Positions 23,271-34,560 of a stretch of 64,000 nt of DNA are shown here, in pieces (the stretch's first letter is position 1; every line of letters starts with the position of its first letter). The notes below the pieces were generated by a model that had not been told where the DNA came from, searched no databases, and saw only the letters and a list, made by a program, of their open reading frames with translations. The stretch covers positions 14,694,001 to 14,758,000 of the forward strand of contig NC_135772.1 of NCBI RefSeq assembly GCF_028453695.1. Direction: 5' to 3'. The stretch is from Augochlora pura. Lineage: Eukaryota > Arthropoda > Insecta > Hymenoptera > Halictidae. Both the position numbers and the translations under genes were made by a program.

Positions 23271-26200
23271 TTGCTCCCATTAGAATGATGTTCTCGCAGT
23301 CCACCATTTTGTATTTTAAGACAGATCAATTTTATCTGAATTTATACAAATGTTTCTTGTACTCAAACGAAGCGAGGAAAACGTGTTTTGATAAGAAAAT
23401 AAATACGTAGCATGAAAAAGAAATTATCCCCAGGTAATTTCAAGTTTTATTAACAATATCTTTTGTACGAAACATTTTACTATGCAACATGGAATTCACA
23501 AGAAAAAATAAGGAGAATTCACCCTGATCACGTAAAATTTGAAAGTGCGAGCGAATTTCGAGAACGTATTTTTCACATTAACGCTATCATATTTTTCGAT
23601 AAAAATTTTCGTACACGCGTTCCTGTTATGCTACGTTGTTAAAGCACGCAATAAACAGAAATTGATTTTCGTGTCCCTCCAGGGGGGGAACGCTCTCCTG
23701 GATAAAGGAGTACGCGTTAGGCGAAGGTTGTTTATTCAGGATCGGGGCTCGATTTAATTTTTTGTGTTACGTAAAGCATCGAAATCGGAATCGTAGTGTT
23801 TTCTGCTCCTGCACGGAACAGTTATCAGAACAGATGACGCACGTCGCATACCGTGATAAAGGAATTTTATTCTTGGAGAGTTCTGCCTGCTCGCGTATTA
23901 TCGACATTTCCTTCTATGGCCGGGCGCGGTTCCCAGAACCGAAGCAATGAAAATTTATTAATAAATTCTGAAACACTTCTCTGATAAAAACAGCGAAAAT
24001 GAATGAAATAAGGCAAGCATGGGGATATGACGCGAATTGTATTGACGCACCGAGCGTGGCCACATTCTGGATACAGAGCAGGACTTATGAATTCTGGGAA
24101 TCGGGAAATCATGTCGGAACGTGTATAATCGCAGCATCTCTTATTTACATGCATAACCATTCGACGACACGTGTTGTACCGGTGTGCCCAAAATTGGGGG
24201 TTTGATCGGTACACAGTGCAGTCAAGTTGCAGAGAAAGTGTCATATGTATACACATTATACATTAAAATCATAATGACGTGAATCATATTTTTGAAAATT
24301 TTGATTCTTACAATGTAATTTTACATTCTGAAATGTAAAAATGTCGAATAAAGAAATTATGAAATTTATGTAAATAACTTAGTTCTAAATTGCTTTATCA
24401 AGAAATGGGGTAGTAAATAGTAGACGCGTTTGTTAATATCAACAATCCTCATTTTTCACGATATAGAAAATATGACTTGCGTCATTATGCTTCTAACTCA
24501 CTTGTGTATATTCGTTATCTCTGCAATATGATGATTTCTCTGAATCGGTTTAAACTACGCATGCTCGAACAGACGAAGTGACGACAACTACCGTGACTGA
24601 TAATGAACTAATAAATAATAAAATTAATATTTTTGAAAAAATGAAATGAAAAGATTCATCTTAAAGTAAAGACTATGATAATTATCTCTTAAATTCAAAA
24701 ACAATAACTCTAAATCTCACTGAGAAAAAAACATTAAAGAATAAGAATTATGTGATTCTTGTAAACAGATAAATAAATAATAGTAAACCTATTTAATACA
24801 TATTATATTGCATGATTACATATTGAAATGACAAAGGAAATAATACAAGAAAATAAATCTGTCTAAACTATTGCTCAACGTGGTACGGTATAATAATAAC
24901 TGGATAAAATAGAATAGGTGTCAGAAGACGATAGATTGTGGTTGGAGAACAAAATATTTTCTTAAAGGGGAACTCAAAGGACACCATGTAGACAGTTGCT
25001 GTCAACCGAGGGTGGACACGCTAAACTTCCTTAAAGGAGTTCCGAGGACATGCATCCATTCGGAAAACACTTGTTGAACATCGAGCTAAGATTGCGCGAC
25101 CTAAGAAGCCACTTGTTGCTTCGTCCTTCCTACAAGGAACCGGCAGTCCCGTTCCAGGATATTTACCGTAATAGCTAGATAAATCTTGCTCAAGTTCTGC
25201 CATAAACCCTGAATCGTGCAATTAGCTATTAGAAATTGAAACCCTTAATAACAGTAGATACGTATTTTTTCTTTCATTGCTATTTCTCGAAACGTAGAAT
25301 AATTTTTATTGAAATTTATATTATCTTCCGTTTTAACGCATGTGTATATTTTTTTTATTATCTAAATATAGTCTATATTTGTCTACTATATAATCGCAGA
25401 AGATTGCTATTAGATAATTTGTTATGTGTTCGGTGAGAAAAGATTGTACTTAGTTACAATTCTTTGTCAAGAACGCCGCCGATCCCACGATTCTTTGATT
25501 GAAATAATCCATTACCATTGCACCGATTAGATGAAAGGGGCGTCTCTTGAGGCGAGGGTCACGTGTTTCTAGCACAATTCCAGACACATGCACGAGCTAC
25601 AGGCACGGCATCGGTTTAATCAATTGCACGATATACCTATCGAGTACTGACTTCGGTACCGATGCACACAATGGGCGCAGAATAGGTTTATTTGTTACGT
25701 TAAAAATACGTCTGCACTGAACAGTGAACAAACGCGTTTTCTGCAAATATATACAAAGTCCCAATAACGATTCGAAGTAAACAACTAATCGTTAAATTCA
25801 ATCTTTGGCATAAATTTCGGAAACTGTTTTAAAGAAGCAGGTATTTTGTAGAAGAGTACATTTATTGCTCCAAATTAGAGTGAATTAACTATAAAATTTT
25901 AATACAATCGAGTTTCTTTTTATCAGTAAATAAAAACAGGACATACCGTTTTAATATTGTTGAATGAAAAGTGCATTATCTGCAATGAACGATGCAGTCG
26001 CGTGCGAAGAATTTACACAAAACGAGAGGTTGTGTTCAGAGGTTCTGAAACTAGCCGACCATAGGCCAGCGCGAATTAATAAATTTCCACCGAGTTAGCA
26101 CGGTGAATGACGGAACTTAGAAAAAAAATACAAGCTCTCCCCGAGTCTTGTGAGATGATTAGATTCTGCCACGTGCCCATTGTGCCACCCATCGACGCAA

Positions 26201-26370
26201 CGCCCCTTTTTGTGTGCGTGCACGTGTGCGTGTCGTTCATGCATGTCAGTGCCTTAATCGGACATGGACCGTAAGTTCAGAACTGTGATCTCGTATCGCG
26301 TTCTATGCAACCAGATTTTGATAAAGTTTTCCTAGAATTTTCCACGTCCATTCTTACTTATAGATAAATT
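23271..26370. other. Long AT-rich stretch, no gene seen
   Basis: This is one of the longest AT-rich stretches in the window, with only small balanced islands near 23540-23950 and 25480-25700. It is stop-dense and shows no microsatellite array, RNA-gene signature or convincing inverted repeat. Confidence 0.5.
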
Positions 26371-26482
26371 ACGAAAAATGTGGGAAAAAAACGAAAAATG
26401 GGAAGAAAACGAAAAATGGGAAGAAACGAAAAAAGGGAAAAAACGAAAAATGGGAAAAAACGAAAAATCGGAAAAACGAAAA
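26371..26482. repeat. A-rich minisatellite, unit about 16-20 bp
   Basis: Six to seven head-to-tail units of the type ACGAAAAATGGGAAAAAA occur, each starting with ACGAAAAA and differing in GGG/TGGG/CGG and A-run length. The + strand is purine-rich and almost free of pyrimidines except C and T in the ACG and ATG steps. The array ends abruptly in unique sequence. Confidence 0.9.
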
Positions 26483-27112
26483 GTCTAGACATAAACGATA
26501 AGCTTAGCCAGGAAATATTTTCCCCTATTTGAACATCTCCGGGAACAATTCTTCAAGGTTTACGTTTTCTTATTACGAATCTTTAGAAAATTTTCCTTAA
26601 CATTTTTTAAGTACGAACCCAGTTTTCCCGCGATCACCACTTATCGGAGGTTGTGTAACACGATGCAATAAAAATGTCGGTGAACAAAGGAGCCATTAAC
26701 AACGCGCCAAACAAGATTGGCCAAGTGGGGCTAAACAATGCCTTTAACCGAACCATGGAAGCCGTCTATTATTTAAAAGCGTTTCGTCAACAATCCTCAT
26801 CATATCCGAACTGATCGCAATAATCTCGACAATGGTACCGAATAAAATCGGAATCAAAACGTTGCTACCGCTTAATAAATATTTGTAACGCGTGCAAATA
26901 CAAAACAGTTTGGCAAAATGGGAACAACTATCAATTACAACCGAGGCAAACACAAACACAGCAACAGCGGGACTGTCGGTAAACGGAACTGTACCGTTAG
27001 CGGAGCCGGCCCGTTGCAACAAACACGGAAAACACCGGAACATTCGAACCGGAATCCCCGGGGCTAATTCTATATCCAATAGCGAGTGTCGTAACGAGGT
27101 TTCGCGACGGCC

Positions 27113-27144
<32 letters not shown>

Positions 27145-28180
27145 GGAAAGAGAGGGAGTGAGAGAGAGAGAGAGGGAGAGATAGTGTGGAGGGTGGGTTG
27201 TAATCGTCTAATCGTCGCGGAGCAGCCCGGAGAGTACCCTTGGCGTGGTTTGGCCTGGTGTCGTCGAGGGGAGCGCCTAATCGACGATCGAGAAGAACGA
27301 TAAGAATCGCGGGGTGAGTCGCGGCATCGAATCTTGGCCCCGGGTAAGGAGAGTCGACCCATCGATTCAACTATATTTGATTTTCAACCCCATCCGTCCC
27401 CCTCGACGCGTCTCGTGGACCGTGGTCGCTAGAAACCCGGCCCAGGACGATCGACTTTGAATCTCCTTTTATCGAGTTACGCAACGCCGGGAAAGGCAGC
27501 CGTCCAAGTTCTTTGTCTATCGGGCCATCTGTCACCCCGAAGAGTCTCTAGTTCAAGGGGGTGTCGTCCAAGTGGGGAAAACGACGTGTGGGCGTCACGG
27601 TAACGCCGTTAGACGACCTACTTGTGTTTGTAAATGCGTGATCGGCGGCGGTGCATCGCCAACGGCTCACCCCGGTCCCGGTCCGCCGGCCAGCCTGGCC
27701 AGACGGCGGGGGCTACGCGTGTATGTTCCCACGCACGCCAATACAATGAAATACGATCGAGATAAAAGAGAGATAGCGCGACAAGTCGGAGCGGACCTCC
27801 GGGATGTACGTGTGTATCGCGTATTGATTTTCCCCGTGTGGAGTTAAGCCAACGGGGTAAGCCGAGATGCGACAAAGTTTATTAATCCTGGGGGCAGCGA
27901 GCGCGTCTGCGTGGCCCCGGTCACGGCGAATGGACGCTCTCTCCGCGGGGATCCCGGAACTTTTGATGTCGCCGAACCGATGGAATACGCGCTGTTCACC
28001 TGCCCGGACCTCGGGCCATCGCTGTTTCCCGACGGCGCGATATTCCACCGGGCGACGATTCCGTACGGCGAAAGAACATTTAATATTTCAGAACACGTTC
28101 GAGCGCCACGCGAGCCAAGAGTTTAGCGTAGGGGACATCGCGTTTGTCAGAGAACAAATGTGACCCGATCGTTTTCTTTT
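26483..28180. other. Transition to a GC-rich block, no gene recognised
   Basis: Balanced sequence turns GC-rich after about 26990. A 208-codon - strand frame (26744-27370) crosses the GA microsatellite and reads it as Ser/Leu repeats. Competing frames are open on both strands, and none has a recognisable domain. A donor-like GTAAGT occurs at 26271 just upstream of this region. Confidence 0.45.
27113..27180. repeat. Compound (AG)n microsatellite
   Basis: Perfect AG run at 27113-27138, then GAGGGAAAG-type interruptions and a further AG run. It is 68 bases of nearly pure purine. Confidence 0.92.
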
Positions 28181-29790
28181 TTTGTCATCGTTCTGCAAGG
28201 TCCGATCCCATTAGAAATCTTTGAGAAAATGATGGCTTTATTTCGAAAGCGATGGAAGGCCAGTTTTCGAGAGATTGAGCAACGACTAGGATGAGTTTGT
28301 CAATCTAGACGTGATCTAATTAATTGACTTGTAATCCAGACTTGTCCCAACCGTAGTACATCAAATATGAATCTTATTCATTTCTTCTGAATCGAAACAA
28401 GAATTTTATTATTTTGTTAACACAATATAATGAACGTAAATGAAGATAACGAAGGAGTAAAAATTATCCCGTTATATGTAACCAATTCAGCCAGGTCTAA
28501 TATGAAGTTATCGAAGTACTAGAAAACAAGTCATAATATAATTATCAGATTGTTATATTGAACTCAAAAGATATTCTATACGAATTCTTCTAGCTATGAT
28601 ATATTTTTATAAATTAAACATAGCCAAAATTAGCCTCGTAAAGTGTGTTAGGTTATTCATTTTAGAAATTGTTAACTGTACAGAGGAATTTTCAACGAAC
28701 AGCTATCCTAAGTAGGCACTATTTAACATTAAATTCGGCCTTTTAAATGAATTTTTGAAGATTGAAGATTTGAAATAAAAATACAAAATGTAAATACTGT
28801 AGGTGGGAGAAACTATTTTGGATTAACAATTAGGGAAATCCTAAAGGGTTAAAATGAATCTCAATCGAATGAAATAATAAATTAAATTCAGACTTCAGAA
28901 ATAAAATGATGAAATTACATAACAGCGAAGGAAATCAAACGGCGTACAAAATACATCTCGGATTGTTTCGAATGGAAGCGTAACGCGGCTCGCGGTAGTT
29001 AATTCCGCCTTGGGTTGCTTCATCTTAACTGCCGGTGCGGTATAAATTGGTCAGCCGAAAAGCGCGGCTCCAGGAACGAAGGAAAGGAACGCGAGAGAAC
29101 GACGGGGGACGTCTAATACATCATAAACTTGCGAACAAAGAGGCGAGCGAGGATGTCGTGGTAGCACCGGGGAATCCGCCGGCTCCCGTTATCCTCGGAA
29201 ACAAAACTTTGCCTATTTGTTAAGTCTTGCCCGCCGAAACTGTCTCAGATACCCGCCGTCGAACTATGCCTCACACCTATGACCTCCTTAGTCTCATCCT
29301 TCTTCCCTTCCCCACGCCCTCGCCGCGCCGCTACGCTACCTCGCCGATGCCTTGTCTCGGTGCATCCTTTGCCGGAACGCTGAATAGCGGTCACAAAGAC
29401 GCATTCTGTTTCGCGAAATTCGTCCCCGGGCCCGGGAAATTGATGACACGTTAGAATTCAGTTTCGTCGTGGCGCAAACGGAAGAGTTTCCGGCGAAATA
29501 CCACTCTTGCATTGATCCTTCAACGCTTCGCAGCTAGTCTGACTTCAGATAAAGCGTTGATAAATACGCGTTCTATAAAATCCTCCGTGTAATTACCTTT
29601 AACCTCATAGGAGAAATTTACCTTGCAACTTAGATTTTATTGTAAAGCTTTGCTATGTAAAGATTTTTATTTATCATATTATTTAATGTGATTCATTAAT
29701 TTACACTTAAAATACGATATAAAATAGTTCGATATCTATCACTACAATTTGATTTGTTCCAGATATTCAATTTTATTATATCAAACCAGA
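28181..29790. other. AT-rich trough followed by a short GC-rich island
   Basis: AT-rich, stop-dense sequence to about 28970 is followed by a GC-rich island (about 28980-29550) and AT-rich DNA again. Short frames at 29035-29223 and 29227-29454 show no recognisable domain. Confidence 0.45.
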
Positions 29791-29802
29791 TATTCTCAAA
29801 TA

Positions 29803-30058
29803 CAAGGTGTTCGGAGAATCGTGGTACATGCAATAATATCGTGGAATATACAATAAATTTGTACAGTGCACCGTTTTCGAGTAGAGTTTAAATGTTTGTT
29901 AAGTATTCGCTCATTCAGATATATTTGACAAATTTTTAAACTCGATTTTATAAAAAATGAACTAACGTATGACAAAAATTTTGTTCTCAATTTACAGCTA
30001 AGTTTTCTGTGGCAAGTCGCTCCCTCGTTGGTTGCATCACAATTTTCCGAACATCCTG
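29803..30058. mobile_element. Probable small non-autonomous DNA transposon (MITE-like), degenerate
   Basis: The left end reads CAAGGTGTTCGGAGAA (29803-29818). The right end reads TTTTCCGAACATCCTG (30043-30058), whose reverse complement is CAGGATGTTCGGAAAA, so the ends match at about 13 of 16 positions. A second nested inverted repeat (29884-29898 against 29929-29943) lies inside. The size (about 256 bp), lack of coding and AT-rich interior fit a miniature inverted-repeat element. No clear target-site duplication is visible, no second copy was found in the window, and I cannot assign a superfamily. Confidence 0.5.
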
Positions 30059-31500
30059 CACAATAAAATCAAGAACACTCGTCGAATTAACAATGTTTCA
30101 ACGTAGATTTATCGGTTAACGGTTAAACAAATGATATCTTCATTCTACGGTCGGGTCATAAATACCTACCAACGCGCATGAAACCCGTCACATCTTACAA
30201 AAAGCCGATAATTATCATTTTCGTGATCAGCGTATAGCTCAGCGATCGACGACTAAAATAATTCGCTCCTCGCGCGGTGTATTTTTAACGCGATCGGTTT
30301 ATTTTTGAAAATCATTCACAAATAAGGCAGCGACACCGATCGAGCGTTCCGGCCGTTTAAATCATTATTTGACGGGGCAAATGCGTATCGCAAAAACAAT
30401 TTCGCGCAGCGCTCTGTCAGCGGCGCGAATTAAAAAGTTCGAACGAGCACAGGGGACTAAATTTTCTCGGGGCGCAAGTTTCGGCACGGCGCCGGCGCTG
30501 CGCTCGAAAGGATTTCAGTGTTTTCGGAGGCGCGGCTCGGGAAAAACCAAAAAAAAAAAAAAAAAACATAAAACGAGGCTGATAAAATTTTGTTCGCCGT
30601 GCGCCGATGTATGCGTGATCAGAATTCGCGAAGTTTCGCGCCCGTGGTTCGAGGCGAAAGTTCGAGTGCGACACGCGCACATGACATCGCCTGTGCCGGC
30701 GTGTGTATCGAGGGTGATGGCGAGCTTTCGGGGTGGTTTCATTGTAACGACAATATCGCCTTGGGCGGCATTGGCGAGGCAGAGATGCAAATTTCGTGGA
30801 GGACGGCTCGGCTCTCTCTCGCTGCGCTTCTCTGCGCCGGACGACGAATTTAGTCTCCCTGCCGGTGATCACGATCATCCGAGATTCTTCAAAATATTCC
30901 ACGGAATCATCGCATTTTTCTCCGACTTCTCGACGATAAATTGAAGTTCCATAACTCTCTAAATAAGCTTATAAATTCTCTGTTAATAGTGTGCATTCAA
31001 ATTTCTATTAAAATTAGAAATAATAACGCATGTTAATTTTGCTCTCTTACGTATACAGTTATGAAAATAGCGATAGAGAAATGATATACAAAAAAAAATT
31101 GTCTATATTGTATCATATTGTAGAGAAATAAAGATAAGATTCTCTTTCTATCAATTACATCTTTCTTTACAGTGGAGTAAATATCATTATATTTTATATA
31201 AAATATCGTACATAATATTCTATATAACATGATAAAATATTTTATATAAAATTATAAAAGGAGACAGAATTTTGAAACATTTACTCGATGTCATAAAAGA
31301 TATTAAGAAACAAATTTTATTGATAATTTAGTTAAGATCTGCGAGACATTATGAAAACACCTATCCGAAACATTTTCTTTAATTCTGTAAAATGTGTAGT
31401 TAGAAACTTGTACAGTAGAATATTGAACTGAAATATAGTAGAATATTGAACTAAAATATAGTAGAAACATAGCAGAATATTGAATCGAGCGTAATAGCAT
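30059..31500. other. AT-rich flank, GC-rich island with poly-A, AT-rich trough
   Basis: A GC-rich island at about 30240-30900 contains an A18 run (30549-30566) and overlapping open frames on both strands, up to 191 codons, with Arg/Lys-rich products and no domain. The stretch from 30910 to 31500 is strongly AT-rich. Confidence 0.45.
30549..30566. repeat. A18 homopolymer
   Basis: Eighteen consecutive A bases preceded by AACC. No SINE or LINE body is recognisable upstream that would make it a retroposon tail. Confidence 0.9.
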
Positions 31501-31540
31501 GCTGACGAGACGTTGAGACCAGTTTGTTTTTCTGTTTCAG

Positions 31541-31577
31541 GGGACAGCATCTTTCGCATCGCCACGGCAGGTTCCTG
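31541..31577 (+). other. Candidate 37-nt exon (low confidence)
   Basis: A pyrimidine tract (TTTGTTTTTCTGTTTCAG, ending 31540) is a near-ideal splice acceptor, and GTAAGTAG from 31578 is a near-ideal donor. The 37 bases between have no stop in any + frame; one frame reads DSIFRIATAGS. I recognise no family and no flanking exons. It could be a microexon, an exon of a non-coding RNA or a chance pairing of splice motifs. Confidence 0.25.
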
Positions 31578-31958
31578 GTAAGTAGAAGCCCCCGAAAAAG
31601 AATTAGTCTTCATCCGAGCCCCCGTTCCAGTGAATCGGCACTGGTTTTCTATCCACGTAAACGCGAGTACCGCGGCAACGGAGCTGACAAAGCTCACCTT
31701 GAAGGGATCCGAGAGCGATCGGGCATTGTGCATCGTCGTCGATTCCTCGGCGTTCTACGCCACTGCGTACATATATGAGCGCGGGGTCCCGGCTGGCGGA
31801 GGGAAGGGGTTGACAATGCAGCTGCGACGACGATGTGGCAGCTTGGTAGTCGTTCTCGACGTGGTCGTCGTCGTAGTGCAATGTCAGTAGCGATAGCTTA
31901 GCGGCGGAGACGGAGTAGGAAGAAGGGCGGTTAGACGTACGCCAAGGGGAGGGTAGGC

Positions 31959-31989
31959 GAGAGAGAAAGAGAAAGAGGGAGAGAGAACA

Positions 31990-32022
<33 letters not shown>
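31959..32022. repeat. Compound (GA)n microsatellite
   Basis: GA runs mixed with AAAG and GGGA steps and one CAA break near 31988. The longest perfect run is at about 31990-32013. Confidence 0.9.
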
Positions 32023-32023
<1 letters not shown>

Positions 32024-32700
32024 CAGTAGAGTGAGGCGATAGGGGGAGAAAGAGAGAGGGACCGAGGGTAGATGGGGTGAGAGTGGGGAATGGGTCGGGC
32101 GGAACTGGTAAACGGAGGTGGAGACGCTCTAAGGTACATAATCATGCTTGCTGATTCCTTCCCTAATAAAAGTCTCACTGTCAGGCCATCCCCACGGGTC
32201 GCGTCCCACTCCTCACCCTTACATCGCTACCCTTATTCCTCGTAGTCCCCGGCACCGGAGATTCTCCTTCTCGGGGTAGCTCGGCTACTTCTCCGCGTTC
32301 GCGGATCAGCGCACCCGCGTCATCGTCGACGAAAGTGCATGCAGATACACTAACCGGGTCCGTGGGATGCAGGCCTGCACAGAGGAGTAGGAGGAGGAGG
32401 AGGTCCCGCGACAGAGACTGTCGGCTGAGAGTCGGGGCTCTTCTCCCGGTGTGCAAGAAGACAAAAGTAGCAGGGTGTATGCACCGCACCGCACCGCGCC
32501 CGACCCGACCCGGACCGGGGCAACGAGAATTACCGCGCAGAGATATACAGGTCAGAAATGCTTGCTCCAGCAGCATCTGAACTTGCAATTTTTTTCATCT
32601 CTTCCGATATCCACTCGAAGATTACGTATTCACTGTTCGTATTTGTCTTGTTCCGTGGCCTCTCTTTGTCCCGTTCGCTGGCTCCTATCCCGGCTCGTCC

Positions 32701-32720
32701 CGTCTCGTCTCGTCTCGTCT
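32701..32720. repeat. (CGTCT)4 pentanucleotide array
   Basis: Four perfect CGTCT units, with imperfect units on each side (about 32691-32725). Confidence 0.88.
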
Positions 32721-33080
32721 CGCCTCATGTTCTCGATACCCTGAGGACTTAAGCTGATGAGTGTACGGTATCGACCAGAGACGGACGATCCTTTTCTGAT
32801 CCGTATCAAGAACGATTTGCAAATTAATTTCCCTTTGTCGACGGACCGTAGACGATCCGCCGATTTTCATGGTAAACAACGGCGTCCACGTTATTCCCGT
32901 CGTTCTTTCACGGTATTAATAGGCGTCCCATGCAACCCGGGGGTCGTTCGTGCACCTTCACGACGTCATCCGGCGCAGTGTGACGTTAGGAATTACAGAG
33001 AGCTTAAGATCCCACCGGCCATTGTTGGTCTCGTCAAAGTAACCGACCAGAGGGACGCTGAAAGCTTCCCTTTCTGCATA

Positions 33081-34560
33081 AAAGTACTTCTAAAATTAGA
33101 AATACCGAAAATATCATCACGATGAAAATGTTCTTACGATGTACTTTCTATAATGAAAAAGCTGCAAATTGCTTCGTCCATGCTATATTTAAAAAAAAAT
33201 TGGACAATTTTTTTATATTATTTCCATATAATTAAAATACTTTCAATATAAAAATAAGTAAATTTTCGAAGAAAAAGTAAACGTATTTCGAAGCTCATAA
33301 AAATGAAAATAAGACGCTCGTGAAAATAAAAAAATTTACATTTGCCAAAAAGAATATATCAGACTTGGTATCGAGATAATTGAGTCAATGAAGACGTCGT
33401 AAATATAGAACTATAAAAGTACATTTGCATGGAACAGATTTTGAACATAATTAAAGTAGCGCGTAATGACCCATTAATGTCGCTAAAATGTCGGTCGTGT
33501 AAACGCGGATCTCGAGACGAATATGTACATGGTATAGATCATCATCTGTACAGAAGCAAGTTAACCGAAAACCAAAGAGTGCCGGACCATTCATGGTGCG
33601 GCTACCCTCAAGGTTGTTAAGGTGAGCCAGCAGGAGTAAGGGTACAGTCTCAGTGTCTTCGTTTCAGGGTCGATTTTTAAAGGGCCGAGCGTTCGAGGGT
33701 CCTCGTCCCAGACAGGTCTCAAGGTGCATGTCTCTGGTAGATTTAAAAGGCCCTCAAGGTGATCGTGTGTAGGGAAGGAACCAGATGGCTCGACCTACCG
33801 CACCTTTCTCTTACTTCTCCCTCTTTCCACCCACGTGTCTCGAGCCGATCTCAACATAAAAATGGATTTTCTTTTCTCTCTCTTTCTCTCTCGCTCTGTC
33901 TACAGCTTGCTCCGTTTTTGGCTCCGCTGCTATAGTTTCCTCCACGACCGAGCCGTGGCCCTTCCCCCGCGGCACGCGTTAATAACGCATCTCGATGCAG
34001 CCGAGGAAACTCCATCGTCCGACATATGTTCCAAAGTCATTGTGCACGGCACGGGGATAGAAAGATGCAGTTGCGGCTTCTGGATCGTGAACGCATTAAA
34101 TGCGGCTCTCGTTTTTAAGCTCCCGTTAGGAGAAGAACGCCCGCCCCGAAATTAAGGCCGGATATCGTCGAGAGGGCCCACCAATCTGTCACGATGACCC
34201 GACTCGGATAGATTGCGGGGGCGGCCGAATAAAAGATACGAACGTTACCGAATTCCGTTTCCTCCTTTCGCCGGCGGCCCACTTTGTTCACCGAACCGCT
34301 TCAAGTCCTTGATGAGCATACGAGGGGCACGCGCGTTCCCCCGGACTCGATACCGTAACGGGGTCCGACCTCGAAAAACGGTGTGTCTCGGAAACGTTTC
34401 TTCGATTACTTTCCGAGCAGATGCGCTGCGAGACGACGGGCCCCCCGATACCTTTGAGCAAACGTTCGTGAATTTGGTTCGGCTGAACAGCTCTTTCTAT
34501 ACTAATGGTTATCGATTTGGTAGATAGCAAAGTTTGAGGAAGTCGCTGATACCGGTTCTA
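33081..34560. other. AT-rich dip then GC-rich block, no gene recognised
   Basis: AT-rich to about 33500, then GC-rich. TCAAGGT occurs three times in the same orientation (33608, 33719, 33754). An acceptor-like CAG is at 33664-33666 and a donor-like AAG/GTGAGC near 33611. A 104-codon frame at 34213-34527 shows no domain I know. Confidence 0.4.

Larger units (their letters stand above)
31501..33080. other. GC-rich block with GA array, no gene recognised
   Basis: The block starts abruptly after an AT-rich trough, with a pyrimidine tract and acceptor-like CAG at 31538-31540. It carries the GA array at 31959-32022, a GGA-rich stretch near 32385-32405 and a CGTCT pentamer array at 32701-32720. Frames up to 191 codons overlap on both strands. 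Regulatory or untranslated transcribed sequence is possible but unproven. Confidence 0.4.

Noticed and set aside
26242..26270. CAG acceptor-like site followed by GTAAGT as a 21-nt exon
   Set aside because: The acceptor lacks a pyrimidine tract (the upstream sequence is TG-rich), so the pair is probably chance.
30549..30566. A18 run as a retroposon tail
   Set aside because: No SINE or LINE body, Pol III box or target-site duplication was found next to it.
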